64,000 bases of DNA from Raphanus sativus (GCF_000801105.2 NC_079519.1:31347288-31411287), one strand, 5' to 3'. Shown: positions 1 through 11,944, numbered from the stretch's first letter. Translations and numbers: made by a program. The notes: generated by a model from the letters alone, not told the origin.

Positions 1-2
1 CT

Positions 3-566
3 CACCAAGCAAACAGGAGCCCTAATACCTCCATACAATCAACACCTCCTTCCTCAAGCCGCTACGAGAACCAGAAACGCCGTGACTGGAACACGTTCTG
101 TCAATACCTCCGGAACCACCGTCCTCCGCTCTCTCTCCCATCGTGCAGCGGCGCACACGTGCTAGAGTTCCTCCGCTACCTCGACCAGTTCGGGAAAACA
201 AAAATTCACCACCAAAACTGCGCCTTCTTCGGCCTCCCTAACCCTCCAGCACCTTGTCCTTGCCCTCTCCGACAAGCCTGGGGCTCACTCGACGCCCTCA
301 TCGGACGTCTCCGTGCCGCCTACGAGGAGAACGGTGGCCCTCCCGAGGCTAACCCTTTTGGCTCACGCGCCGTCAGGTTATACCTCCGTGAAGTCAGAGA
401 CTTCCAGGCCAAAGCTCGCGGCGTTAGTTATGATAAGAAGAGGAAGAGAGTCAACAGGCAGAAAACGCAAACGTTACCGCAAACGCAGCCGCCTCTGCTG
501 CTACAGCAACAGCAACCACATCAAGGTCAGTCTGTGATGGCTAATTACTCGGGTGCAACTGTATGA
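3..566 (+). CDS. ALOG/LSH-family transcription regulator, 3' part (5' end outside window)
   Basis: The reading frame is open from base 3 to the stop at 566, so the start codon lies upstream of the window. The visible 187 residues hold a complete ALOG (DUF640) domain: it begins [16 protein letters not shown], continues with [18 protein letters not shown] and the Cys/His insert [18 protein letters not shown], then [20 protein letters not shown] and [20 protein letters not shown] basic KKRKR nuclear-localisation motif and a Gln/Pro-rich tail ending ANYSGATV follow. Proteins of this family are plant nuclear regulators of light-dependent seedling growth and organ boundaries; the DNA-binding fold is thought to derive from a recombinase and to carry a zinc-ribbon insert. 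The tail and the [11 protein letters not shown] insert resemble the LSH1/LSH2 branch, but I cannot choose between them. No intron is seen in the visible part, as is usual for the family. Confidence 0.93.
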   Translation, partial: HQANRSPNTSIQSTPPSSSRYENQKRRDWNTFCQYLRNHRPPLSLPSCSGAHVLEFLRYLDQFGKTKIHHQNCAFFGLPNPPAPCPCPLRQAWGSLDALIGRLRAAYEENGGPPEANPFGSRAVRLYLREVRDFQAKARGVSYDKKRKRVNRQKTQTLPQTQPPLLLQQQQPHQGQSVMANYSGATV

Positions 567-1092
567 TCATATATATGTATCCCTACTTTAAAGTGTATTG
601 TTTCGTATTTGCTTCTATATGTGTGTGTTAATGTAATGACTTCTCTACATTATCCACTGATGATGCTGTTGCTCATTTATTTGTTTATGAATACTATAAA
701 TTATGATTGTTCACGCTAATGTGTTTGATCATTTATGTTTTGGAGATTTATATTTACTTCCATCAGTTTGAGGATCATAAACGATGTTGATACCTAGTAC
801 AGTTAGGGTTCATATGATTATGTTAGTATGTTTGATGATCAATGGAGGCGCCTTTATATACAACTCTGCTATACTTTAGATGATAAACAATCATTTCTTC
901 TCCATGCGATGATAAACTGCATATTTTTCTGAAGATGATAGGAATCTGTATATGAAATACATATATAGACTATATATCTATTTGAATGTGTGTATGTACA
1001 TGATTACTTTAATGGTTAATCAGTGTGGTATATATACACTAATAACGCGTTTCATTGTTAGAATCAAAACCCTGATATGATGGCAATAAAAC
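567..1092. other. 3' flank of the LSH gene, no gene seen
   Basis: AT-rich sequence that probably includes the 3' UTR of the LSH gene. No coding motif is seen. It ends at the target-site duplication AATAAAAC (1085-1092) of the hAT insertion that follows. Confidence 0.6.
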
Positions 1093-1693
1093 TTGGGGTG
1101 GGCATTTGGGTATCTATTTGGGTTCAGTTCGGAGTTATTCGGGTTTCGGGATCAAAGATTTCAGGTTCCATTCGGGTATTTTCTAAATTTTGGTTCGAGT
1201 TCGGTTTGGATCTTTGCGTGTTTGGTTTGGGTTCGGATAAACCATTTAAATTATTTTTAAAATTTTAAAATTCATTATACACTTTAAATTTTTCAAAATC
1301 TATAAATAAATAATATATTATAAATAAATTTGAATAACAAATGTTAAAATACCAAACTTAACATATAAATTAGTTTGGTTTGAACATTTGGATAGAGAAT
1401 CAATAAATTGTTTAAGTATTTTTTGGTATTTTGAGTATAATTTAGCTATTTTAGACATTCATTTTTATTATTTGTATATATTTTCAAGTATTTTGGAAAA
1501 ATAAAAAATAATTATATATTTAGGTATATATATATATATATATCTATTTCGGATACATTCGGGTATCCAAAATTTTTCGTTCGGATTAGATTCGGTTTCG
1601 GTTTTATAAATACCAAAATTTTTAATCCGTTTGACTACTTTTTCAGATCAGGTTCGGTTCGGTTTTCGGATCCGGGTTTTTTGCCCGGCCCTA
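1093..1693. mobile_element. Non-autonomous hAT element (601 bp) with 8-bp TSD
   Basis: The element is flanked by the perfect 8-bp direct repeat AATAAAAC (1085-1092 and 1694-1701), the duplication length of the hAT superfamily. The left end TTGGGGTGGGCA and the right end TTGCCCGGCCCTA form an imperfect terminal inverted repeat. Both subterminal zones are rich in TTCGGGT-type words and the centre is AT-rich. There is no transposase coding capacity, so it must have moved with a transposase supplied in trans. Confidence 0.85.
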
Positions 1694-1701
1694 AATAAAA
1701 C

Positions 1702-4317
1702 TGTGAATGAAACAACTTTGTAAATGTACGCTTCTTAATCAATTCCAGATACTGTTGTCTGGGAATATCAGATTGGTCGTTTCTAGCTATTGCCTGTTTT
1801 AGTCCCAAAAATTGATGAGCAAAGCCATCTCACATGTTTTCGCATTAAATGATTACTATTGTTTTCTTTGTCACTGTTTTGATTTTCAAGGCCACCTTAT
1901 AAATTATTGATTCTACTTATTAATTCATGTATACAAACATTTTCAAAATGATTTCACTCAAGATAGAACAGTAGGAGAATAAAAACCATGACTAAATTGA
2001 CAAGGTAATGTGTTAGAATATTTGCCTAATTGACTATTAAGATAAAATTTAACATTATAAAATTTTCTTCTAAATCCACATTCACGAACCGAAAGTTTGC
2101 AAGCGTAGCTTTCATTTCATCTATACGCGAAATGTAATTGTGTCTCCGTCTTCTCTCACTTGTCAATAGTCATGACCAAGTGATATTTTACAGATTAAAG
2201 ATAAACTAAATAAATGACAAAATTATAAAACTAAAGCTATCAGAATATTACAGTATAATTAAAATGATGAAAAATTGGTAATATCATCAAAACATATAAA
2301 CTGCAGTGGTCAAAGTTCTCACATATGTTTTCAGTATACAACTTATATATATGTTTTTTCTTTGACAAAAAGGTTAAATAAAGTGCACTATAAAATTGGC
2401 AAACTCTTACTCTAAATGAAACTGTTTAAAATATGCATTACTATGACTGAAATTCTTGTTGTGTATATGTTTTTCCAGAGACAGAAATTTAATTGGTAGT
2501 TGCTAAAAAAGAAAGAAATTTAATTGGTTTGTCAGAGACTCAGATGTAGATGTATATAATTATCAAAAATAAAAACCGTAACAAAATTTGTTTGAGAATT
2601 TGATAACCTAAACTGCTAAACCTATAGTGGATATATATTTAGAAGTAAACAAACTAACAAAAAAACAAGAAAACATGCACATCAAAGAGTTTTGGGGTTG
2701 GCTTGTTTTCACGTGAGATATTTACAGAATCAATTATTTTGTGCATAGAGGAATATGAAGTTTCACGGTACCTACCATACAGAAATACGGATAGATATCA
2801 ATATTTTCAAAAATAATTATCCTAATCAATTATCCTTAGAATTTACTTATTCAGAGAAGATCAAACCTCTTCAATAGACACAAATAGGAATTCCCAATCA
2901 GCAGACATGTTGGTACGATGTTCTCACACTTACACAAAAGTGAACGGTTTCGATTAAACAGACCATCGAAGAAGTGCACCCGATGCCTACCACGTCTCCA
3001 CCGGCTTTACTCCAGCAGTGGTCCCGGTTAGAAAGCCATTCGCACGTGGAACCGAGTAAGTTCTGTCCGGCCCGGTGTACAATAAGATCATCTGCACCCA
3101 CTTTTATTTTTTATTTAATTTATTCAAATTTACATTTTACAAAAAAAAACTTTGATTTGAATGATTTGTCACCAGTCACCACTCACTCACCACCACCTCT
3201 ATTACTTTCCCAGATTTGGGAAGCGGCCTAGGTATAGTCTTTTAGACCTACTGATGATTCGATCAGTTTCATCAATGACAGACAGTAGATGAAATAATGC
3301 ACCATACTTGTATTTTTTGGTGGCAGAAATAATCTACAAGACTACTACTAGTTAAATAATATTATTTATTCAACATACCTTACCTCACCAGTTTTAATTT
3401 ATAGTTTTAGAACTACATATTATTAACAATTTTTGATTAAAATTTGACAACAATTTTGATTAAAATTTTAATAACAGTTTCTGCTTAAAATTGCTAATTT
3501 TTGAGTTTTGGATACTTAAAAATTAGTATAATTCTGGGTGTTGAAGAATTATTGTTATGATCCTTTAAAAAGTACAAAGTTGATTAAAGACTAATATAAA
3601 CATAGAGTAAAAATGATATTTTTTGATATGCAAATAAATTGATTTTCTCTATTTATAAATTACAAAATGATGAATTTTGTTATAAATTTTACTTTAAGAT
3701 GATAGTTTACACAAAATAATTGAATTTTCATTATTTGGAGAAAATAAAACCACCAAAAATTAAACAACCAATAAAAACAGAACGCATTGGTTCTATCCGA
3801 AGTGAATATTGATTACAACAATGGAGCTCTCTCTCTTTCGTTTGCGTTATATATATATTGCAAACCCCTTCCTTTCTCCCGCATGTAGATTCAACTTTTT
3901 GTTTTACTGAGAATTCATTTTGACAATCCCCAACAAACTCTCTAACCTGTTTTTTTTTTTAACGAGAAACTCTCTAATTTTGTTATGAGTTATCATAAGA
4001 AGGAACAACAATGAGTTTCAAGAGAGCTTACATCCGAGAAAAAAGGACAATGGTGGCCGGACTCATTCCAAATCTGCACAATTTTCATATACCAATCAAA
4101 ATATCATTTCTCCTTTTATTTGTTAAAGAAGCTCTTAATGGGCGTTATGTTTATTAAAGAAGGCTTATTAACGGGCTTTATTTGTTAAAGAAGCTCTTAA
4201 TGGGCTTTAGAGAAGCCACAGGAGAGAACTCTGTTTCTTCTTCCTCGTCCTCGCCTTCTCTCTCAAAGACATAAAAGAAGAGCCTTTCTGTGCGTTCGAG
4301 AATAAGCATCTCCATCC
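1702..4317. other. AT-rich intergenic region and BLOS2 upstream region
   Basis: No gene is recognised in this 2.6-kb stretch. Short open frames near 2.9-3.2 kb have no recognisable motif. Close to BLOS2 there is an imperfect 62-bp tandem duplication (about 4117-4210) whose core is TTTGTTAAAGAAGCTCTTAA followed by a TGGGC box. Confidence 0.5.
4198..4216 (+). promoter_or_regulatory. TGGGCTTTAGA box upstream of BLOS2
   Basis: The word AATGGGCTTTAGAGAAG lies about 100 bp upstream of the BLOS2 start and is followed by a pyrimidine-rich leader. The same word, AATGGGCTTTAGAAG, lies upstream of EMC6 (35639-35653). GGGCTT/AAGCCC (site II or Up1-like) boxes are known near the transcription start of plant housekeeping genes; that role is inferred here. 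Confidence 0.45.
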
Positions 4318-4790
4318 ATGGCGGATACAAGCGGCAATGATCTAGCCGAATCGCTACAGAACCTCTTCACGAGTGTATCGTCCATGGTGAAATCCGAGCT
4401 CCAGGTGATTTTCGAAAAAAAAAAAATCCGAACTTTACAGATTATAACTATCCAATTGTAGATCTGAAATCGAGTCTCGTGGATTAGGGAACGAACAATC
4501 AGCTGGATCTGTTGGAGAAGATGAACCTGAGAGTTGCGGCGGAGTACGATGATCTGGGTGACGTGGCGGCTGGGCTGAGGGTTTTCGCGGAGCAGATGAA
4601 GTCGAAAAGCGGAGGCCTGGATGAGTTCGTGGGACAGATGGATGCGATAGAGAAACAAGTGTCGGAGTTTGAAGCTGTCATCTCTGTTCTCGATCGTTAT
4701 GTCTCTGTCTTAGAATCCAAAGTCCGAGCTGAGTGTCGTCATCATCATCATCATCAACATCGTAGGTCTAATGAGACTGTTACAGAATGA
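4318..4790 (+). CDS. BLOS2: BLOC-1-related complex subunit 2 homologue (BLOS2)
   Basis: Two exons, 4318-4404 and 4488-4790, join in phase 0 across an intron with GT and AG borders. They give 129 residues, the usual length for plant BLOS2. Exon 1 encodes the start MADTSGNDLAESLQNLFTSV. Exon 2 encodes GTNNQLDLLEKMNLRVAAEY, then FAEQMKSKSGGLDEFVGQMD and a heptad-rich helix around SEFEAVISVLDRYVSVLESK. It ends with a low-complexity His run near the C-terminus. BLOS2 is a small coiled-coil subunit of the BLOC-1 complex, which in plants acts with BLOS1 in endosome-to-vacuole sorting. The single intron and the start were chosen because the N-terminal exon completes the family's conserved first helix. 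The His-rich tail (eight histidines, one group interrupted by Gln) is a lineage-specific microsatellite (CAT/CAC) expansion. Confidence 0.92.
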
Positions 4791-5691
4791 TTCATACCAT
4801 TGTAATAATAGTCAGTCACCATCACTCTTGTTTTTTTTTTTTCCCTCACTCTTTTTTCATCATCACCAATGTGGAAACTTGTGGAAACTTAACCAAACTG
4901 TAATTGGATTAACCAAACTTGTCTCCTTGTGTCGGAACCAAACTATAGTTGTTGCTTCTTATGAACAACCAGTTTTCAATCGGTATATCAGGTGGACAAA
5001 TGATAAATCAACTAAAGCTAATTACAGAAGCTGGGATATATTAATGGATTCTAGTGAATGTAATATAAAAATTGTTTCAGTTTATATGTAAATGTAATAC
5101 TAGCTTTGTGACTCTGTATTCTATACAGTGTTTTTTTTAAACACATTCTATTATATAGTGTTTTATTTTAGTATTGTATCAGAATATGTACTGTCATTAC
5201 TCCACGAAATGTCTCTAATTTTTTCATTACAAAAGAGATGGCAATCAATGACGGCATTCTACACGTGTCGTGTCTCAATTCGTGGTTATCCTTCTAATAA
5301 GTACAGTTGAAACATATCTTATAATATTGTTATTTATTCTCTGGCTAATAATTACAGTTGAAACATATCTTATAGTATTGTTATTTATTCTCTGTTCAAT
5401 TAGAACGTCTACTCGCTCCATCTCCTTAAGCTTTATTTCTCAATTAGTGACTTTGACCGAAACTCGTGTCCTTATTATCAGTTTTGGACTACTTTTTACG
5501 ATAGACTGAAAGAAGTCTCAGGAAGATGAGTAAATAATTCAAAACCTGAGTACTAGTTTCTCCATATTCAAAGGGGAAAATAATTTCTTATGAGCGGTAT
5601 TCAAACCCTTATCTTCATAAATGCTAGTATGTAACCATTTAGTATTTAATAACTATCTTAAACCGGGAGTAAAGTGAGGCAATACTTCGAA
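4791..5691. other. BLOS2 3' region with a small tandem duplication
   Basis: Likely 3' UTR followed by AT-rich sequence. A ~40-bp block containing AGTTGAAACATATCTTATA occurs twice in tandem (about 5306-5345 and 5357-5396). No gene is recognised. Confidence 0.5.
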
Positions 5692-5782
5692 TCTATACTA
5701 TAATGAGGCACTTGAATCACTCCTGATGCGACATGTCAGCGTTTTCGTGAGGTCCACTTTTAAAAAATGTTAAAAATTGTCA

Positions 5783-5846
5783 AATCTATGGTTTGAACCC
5801 AGATTACTAAGATACAACATCCACCATTTATACCACTGAACTAATG
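5783..5846 (-). repeat. tRNA-like (SINE-type) promoter relic inside the Helitron
   Basis: Read on the minus strand, TAGTTCAGTGG matches a pol III A box and GGGTTCAAACC matches a B box, separated by tRNA-like spacing. No acceptor-stem pairing was found, so this is more likely a SINE head than a functional tRNA. Confidence 0.4.
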
Positions 5847-7093
5847 GATAATTTATTCATTGATGGCCGAAACTAATATATATTTATGAAGGTTGGAAGC
5901 CATTATTTCATGGCTTTCTCTCAGAACGGGTCTGCAAATGTATTATGGGATTTATTTTTAAATGAGCTTCATCACGTTATATTAAGAAATAGCTTAAGTT
6001 TGCAAGAATTATAGTTTTCTCATATTGTAAATCATCATTGTTTAACATGAGTTAGAATTCTTTTCATCATTGTATCGGACTGAGTTATAGAGTTGCGCTG
6101 TTTTTCTGTTCGTAATTTTTTTTTACCGGTAAACTATTCATCTCCCCATCTTAAATCGCTTGATCATAAATATTTCTGATTTGTAGCCCCTCTGTAAACC
6201 ATATATATATACTCGATCGGGTCTCGGTTCGGGTCCGGGTCCTACCCGATACCCGCAGGTCTAAAAAAAAGACCCATATAAGTACCTATAATTTTTCGGA
6301 TCGGTTCCGGGTCGGGTATTTTCGGGTCGATTCCGGGTCGGATCCTCGGATCTGGGTAAAATGCCCATGCCTACCACGATTACTAAACTTTACAATAAAA
6401 CATTAGGGAAAACAGTTTCAATATTATGATCAACAATTCAAATAATTAGAAAGACAACAAAAACAAAACTCCACAGCTCAAATAAACTACTAAAATAAAT
6501 ATTTATATAACAATATGAATAGAATCTTCATTTTGTATTGAAGATATTTCTTCGATAAATTTGAAAATAAAGATATACGTTAAGCAATTGTGAAGGTTAA
6601 CATTTTATGCAAATAAAAAATATTAATATTTTTTATGGATGATTAATGTTATGAGAAAAATTTACAATTATTCTTATTTGACCATTTTAAATATCATAAC
6701 AAACAAAGAGAAAATTAGTCTTCATAACAAGAAGAACTCAATTAATCATCGTAATTAAATACTAAAACATTAATTTCAATATTTAACATCATAGTAAATG
6801 CACTATATAAACAAACGTAAAAATAAATAGGCAAAAATAACATCAATTCCTAACAACCTATAAACATATCTACAATGTGATAAACTTTCACAACCAAACA
6901 CAAACATGAATAACAATTCACTTCTTACCCATCGAATCTCACACCAAACAACATCAACAGGAGCAAATCCTAGACAATTACTCCAGGTCTATATACAAAG
7001 ACCAAACACACAACAATCATCGATTTCCAGGTACCACCAATTTTTGACAATCAAGGTAATTACAATAACTCAGTCGCCGAATCATTAGATTTC

Positions 7094-7420
7094 ATGTTAT
7101 CATATCATGACATTCATCATCACTACTCTACATTCTTTATTGAGGAGACTAACCAATATATGATGAATTTAATAAGGGAAAACCATAATATTATATTCCA
7201 ACATCTTCAAGTTACTTTCACCATTAGAGACTACAATCTAAATGCAACCGCAAGACTTGACGTTGATCTAATCATCACGGACCTAAAAGTAACCCGACAA
7301 CCGAAGAGGAAAACCATATATGCACCATCTGCTTTGAGAACTATACCAATGTAATCAATATTTCGACACTCGCCTACGGCCATAAATTTCATTGTCTTTG
7401 TATTAATCATTGGCAACGTA
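7094..7420 (+). pseudogene. RING-H2 E3 ligase gene fragment captured by Helitron (frameshifted)
   Basis: From 7321 the plus strand reads CTICFENYTN and then GHKFHCLCINHW, which is the C-x2-C ... G-H-x2-H-C-x2-C...W core of a RING-H2 finger. The third zinc ligand, normally the Cys before GH, is Tyr here (TAC). The upstream open stretch 7094-7354 (including DLIITDLKVTRQPKRKTIYA) lies in a different frame, so at least one frameshift separates the two. RING-H2 proteins are E3 ubiquitin ligases; this copy cannot make a normal finger. It lies wholly within Helitron borders, so capture by the transposon is the simplest explanation. Confidence 0.6.
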
Positions 7421-7795
7421 CAAATATAAGTTTTCTAATGTATCGGAAAAGTAATTTATGAGCCAAAACAAACTAATAATAAAAAACAATTTCATGTTTT
7501 AAACTCAAAATTCATTGTCTCATTCTTTAGTATTCCTGGTATAATCATCAAACAACATTCGGTAGATATTCAAGGGCATAATCAATGGATAAAATCACAT
7601 ACACAAAACCACTCGATACATCAACAACGTCACCGGCCCCGCGCCTGCGCGGGGGCTATGCAACTAGTGATGTATAAAAGACAAGATATTGGGTTTTGAC
7701 CCGTATTGTAAGGAAAAAATGTATATAAAAGTTTACAAGTTCAACACGTATGTTATTGGTGATGTATTTTGAAAATTGAAACCCATTTTTCTCCC

Positions 7796-7803
7796 TATAT
7801 AAA
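7796..7803 (+). promoter_or_regulatory. TATA box of the 7.9-kb Kunitz gene
   Basis: TATATAAA in the context CTCCCTATATAAAGGAA, 55 bp upstream of the start codon. The two other Kunitz genes have CTCTCTATAAAAGGAAC in the same place, so the core promoter is conserved among the paralogues. Confidence 0.65.
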
Positions 7804-7857
7804 GGAACCCAATATATACGAGAATAAATACAAAAGCAATAAAAATAACAAAACAAG

Positions 7858-8475
7858 ATGAAAACATCTCGATTGATAACGATATCTTTCTTGCTCATGG
7901 CCATAACAACATCATGTGGCGTTCTTGGTGAAGGCACCGACGTAGTTTATGATGCGGATGCGCAGCCGGTTATGGCCAACGTTCCTTATTACATCAGCTT
8001 CATGACGTACGAGTACAAGATGTGGATTTGCCGTGTGAATATGGGATCTAATGATCCCAAGTCATGCCCACAACAACCGGTAATGATCACAAATTCACCT
8101 ATAGATCTTCCCACGCAAGTTATGTTTCTATTACCAGCATCAGCACCAAATAACACCGTACACGAATCAACTGAACTCAACATTAAGTTCATTAATCCTG
8201 GTCGATGTGGTGAATCCGGGTTCTGGAGAATTGTTCAGAATAGCACAACTTTAGATGGTGAAGTTGTCTTGAACGGATATAAGTCAAGCAAAGACAGTAA
8301 GTTCTTTATACATAAAGCCAATGAATATTACAAGTTTACTGCCGGAGACAACGACAATGTTGATCCAATCACTATCAGTCTATCTAACGAACCAGTTGGT
8401 AGACAAAAGTTGTTGGCTAAGAGGTTTGCTGGAGAGATGGAGGTTTATTTCTACCGGAATATGCCTAAGGAATAA
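7858..8475 (+). CDS. Kunitz-type (STI) protease inhibitor family protein, single exon
   Basis: A 205-residue secreted protein. Residues 1-24 (MKTSRLITISFLLMAITTSC...) form a signal peptide. The Kunitz/STI beta-trefoil begins with the family signature VVYDADAQPVMANVPYYISF (about 29-48) and continues with SCPQQPVM (69-76), LNIKFINPGRCGESGFWRI (107-125), a YYKFT strand and a C-terminal EMEVYFYRN. Classical members have four cysteines in two disulphides; only Cys58, Cys70 and Cys117 are seen in the mature chain, so at most one standard disulphide can form. The usual reactive-site Arg/Lys is not obvious. The class inhibits serine or cysteine proteases in defence or seed tissue, but trypsin inhibition should not be assumed here. 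The start 8 bases upstream of GATTGATAACG is the first ATG after the TATA box. The gene lies 190 bp downstream of a Helitron end. Confidence 0.85.
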   Translation: MKTSRLITISFLLMAITTSCGVLGEGTDVVYDADAQPVMANVPYYISFMTYEYKMWICRVNMGSNDPKSCPQQPVMITNSPIDLPTQVMFLLPASAPNNTVHESTELNIKFINPGRCGESGFWRIVQNSTTLDGEVVLNGYKSSKDSKFFIHKANEYYKFTAGDNDNVDPITISLSNEPVGRQKLLAKRFAGEMEVYFYRNMPKE

Positions 8476-9958
8476 GTTTAGTTTATTTTTATGTAATGTA
8501 ACGTTTTCATTTCAAAAGAAAATAAGATTTTGTTGTATAACATGATGTATACGGGAAAATGAAGTAACTAACTTAATAAAAAATTAAAATATTACTAGAT
8601 TTTAATTCGCATTTTAAAACAGCAGAATTCGTTTCTTTTGTAAATATTTTATTTTATTTTATAATTTATTATTTATATTATATTATGGTTTATGAATCAA
8701 TATAACTATTTCAATTTGTTGGAAATATATAGATGTATTTATTATACTATGATTTTTATTTATTATATTGAATCAATTTTCTATGATGTATTGCATAAAT
8801 TTGTATTGTTTTTCTCAGTATTAAAGTTTTTGGCGGTGTAATATTTTTACTTATGAAATACCTTAAATTATACAATTTTGAATTGAAATTCTTTTTTCTG
8901 CAAACAAATAAATATGTGGATTTATTATATGAGTCCGTTATTATGTTGATTGGTCTTTGTAACCATTTTATATTTGTAACTCCTTTTTATTTTTATTTGA
9001 ATACACTTAATTTACAATCTGTATTTATAATAAATTGATAGAAAATCAAAGTATAAATCTTATTATGTATTAACCGGTTGAACAAAAGAATGTATTAATC
9101 TAAGTTTCTAAAGTAATTATTTCTGTGTATTTTGTATTTCTGGAGAAATATCACAGTTTGTTTAAGTGACTAATTAGATCATGTGTCTTGTATCTCTGCA
9201 AAAAATTGGTAGCATCTCATTTTTTTTAAATGCTGATTTATTATGATATTACAATGATTAGGAACATTATATAGACAATTCGACAACCGACAATACTACC
9301 TGTCTTATGAAGATCTACGCCTAATTGCATCATATGAGCCGTCCTATGAAAATCCATGCCTGACCGGATTTACTTGCACCATAGTAACATCTCATCTACA
9401 GTGTAATAAAGTAAAACTAATATTGAGAATTAGCAGAATCAGAAAGACAAAACAGCTGAAAATCTCTCTTATAGATTAAACAAACTTAAATCAGTAATTA
9501 AAAAAGAAGAAAGAGAACTAAAACATCTTGATTTTATCATCTCTATCTTTAATCTGAAGGGAATAGTAATAGAGATTGATATCATCACATTTACGAAGTT
9601 GGATAACTTCTTAAATTATCTCCGACCTGCCAAAAAATGATTTGTAATGAATATCAAACTAAAACTCAAATTAAAAAATAAACGAAGCTTAGAAAATATC
9701 AAACAAAGACATGCCAATATTGATGATCAAACTAAACCCTTTAAACATTTACTCTTTAGAAGTTAAGAAATTAAGTGGCAAAAATAAGGGTAGATCGTAG
9801 TATTTATTAGAAGGGGATGTAATTTAGGGTTGTCGGCTTTATTAGTCCATGACTTTCTTTTTGTGGTACCAATTTTTTAAAAGTTTATATGCTAAAATCG
9901 TTGATTTAATGCTGGTTTTTTTATCATGTTTTGCAATCGTTGATTTTCAAGTTTGTTA
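8476..9958. other. AT-rich intergenic region
   Basis: 3' region of the Kunitz gene and AT-rich sequence without a recognised gene. Around 9290-9390 two diverged copies of a block with CTTATGAAGATCTACGCC / CCTATGAAAATCCATGCC stand in tandem, probably an old repeat. Confidence 0.45.
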
Positions 9959-10216
9959 CTCACTCTCTCCCACTTTATGTGATGTTTTAGGTTATTACAT
10001 ATACATTAAGAAAACACATATTTTTATGTAGTTTATCTTGGTAACATAAAAATACATTAAATAAAACTAGTTTAACTAATAATAAAAAAGTACAGTATTT
10101 TATAATTGGTCATAAAATTCAAATCATATTAAATTCTACCTAGATTAGTGAGAACATTACTTAAAATGGAACAAAATAAAAATCCTAAAACACTACTTAA
10201 AGTGGAACAGAAGGAG
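9959..10216. mobile_element. Stowaway-like MITE (258 bp)
   Basis: Inverted ends CTCTCTCCCACTTTATGTG ... TTAAAGTGGAACAGAAGGAG, flanked by TA. It is nearly identical along its length to the element at 44497-44754, so both belong to one family. It has no coding capacity; Tc1/mariner-type TA duplication is inferred. Confidence 0.75.
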
Positions 10217-11216
10217 TATTAGTTCCGATATTTATTGAGATTGATTAGTTTCTATAATGAGTGAGGATTGTTACCATTTAAATGTTTTCAAATATAGATA
10301 GATAAAATCTCGGTAGATACATAAATATACAGGGATTTTAATTGAAAATTAATGACTAAAAAGATAATATCATGCAATTGTAAATAAATCTATACTATTA
10401 AAAAGAATTCTAATGGTTTTTTACTAAAAATACAATTTTCTTTATTAACATTGCATATTTCATTAAGGGTAATCAAGTAACACATCTATATTGGGTCATA
10501 TTTTTTGATCCAGCCAACTGCCCACATCATCTCTCTTGGGCATTTGGGCCGATTAAGAAATTAGATTCAATTCTTATTTTTTTCCTCCAAGTTCAAATAA
10601 TTTATTTTCAACCATTCTTCATATTTTGTGTAGTGAACAAAAATTAACCACTTAATTATTATGTTTTTTCCTTTTTAATATAGTTTAACCATTCATAAAA
10701 AAATTTGAAATTTTTCATTGAAAAGTATAAATCTTTATTAAAAGTATATAATTTTTTATTAAAAAATTAACCACATAATAAAATTAATTTATCAGAGTTA
10801 TACCAACTTAATTCATTCAAAATAAAGTTTAATTTTCTAAAGATAAATACTCATTAGACCTGGATGTTCGGTACCCATTCGGGTACGGACAGGTCTCGGG
10901 TTTTTTGGGTTTTGAAATTAAACCCCATTCGGATATTATAAAATTTCGGGCCGGGTTCGAGTCGGATCTTTCCGGGTCCGGGTGGGTTCGGTTCTCATGC
11001 ATAGGGATGTCAAAAGTGGAGCTGGACCACGGGCCAGGCCCGGTAAAGCTTGTAGCAGGGCGGGTTCGGGCCGAGGGTTTGTAGGCCCGTTTTTTTGCGG
11101 GACTTGCGGGCAGGCTCTGATGCGGGATGGGCCTGATGCGGGATGGCCCAATGATGTCCTGCGGTCTTTTGGAGTCCCGCAAACCTACTCTCCATTTTTC
11201 GTTTTGCGCCTCCACC

Positions 11217-11361
<145 letters not shown>

Positions 11362-11944
11362 TATGAAGGCGATGCTGTGTGAAGGAGCTCCGGTGACCGT
11401 GTTTGAAGGCTGATGTTGCTTCCGGTCTACCAGACCGGCTTCTATCTCCTCCGGTGAAACTTCTTGGAGGCTTGGAGCCATAACAAGAACTCAAGAAGTT
11501 TGCGAATATCTTTCCACCGAAGAAGAAGATCCCGCTCCGGCCATGGTTTCTTCATCGATGGTGCTCCTAGGCTGTCCGGCGGTCCATGCATGTCACAGAT
11601 AAGTAAAGATTCTTGTTGTATGTTGTTGATTTATAGGGTCGGCACTAACAAATTAGTTCTTCTTCTTTTACAGGCTACTCATTTATGGAACTTCTCAGCT
11701 TAGGGAAGCACCAGAGCTTCATATCTTCTCAGAAATCAACCGTTGGAGTTTGTGTTCCATTAAGATCCACCAATGTCTCTGTTTATGTCTCTGTTTGCGG
11801 TTAGGTTAGTTAAAACCAGTGTCCCAATGTGTCTTGGTTATGTTATGTTATAGCTAAAAAATCTTACATACTCTTCTGAGACACTGTGTTAGAGTTGCGT
11901 ATAATTTTTATTAACTTGCTTCAGAATGACAAACTTTTATTCAG

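Larger units (their letters stand above)
5692..7667 (+). mobile_element. Non-autonomous Helitron (1.98 kb) with captured gene fragment
   Basis: The 5' end is A|TCTATACTAT. The 3' end has an 18-bp hairpin (CCCCGCGCCTGCGCGGGG, 7637-7654) followed 9 bases later by CTAG|T (7664-7667). TC...CTRR ends, a 3' hairpin and insertion between A and T without a target duplication are the Helitron signature. The interior includes a tRNA-like stretch on the minus strand (about 5783-5846), a TTCGGG-rich fragment of hAT type ending TGCCCATGCCTA (about 6215-6376) and a decayed RING-H2 coding fragment near the 3' end. It carries no Rep/helicase gene. Confidence 0.82.

Noticed and set aside
4263..4681. Two minus-strand open frames over the BLOS2 gene
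   Set aside because: Shadows of BLOS2 exons and intron.
7637..7654. GC hairpin as a transcription terminator; similar hairpins at 17.2, 18.6, 22.4, 24.0 and 41.0 kb
   Set aside because: Each is followed by CTAG|T and paired with a TCTAT 5' end, so they are Helitron 3' hairpins, not terminators.
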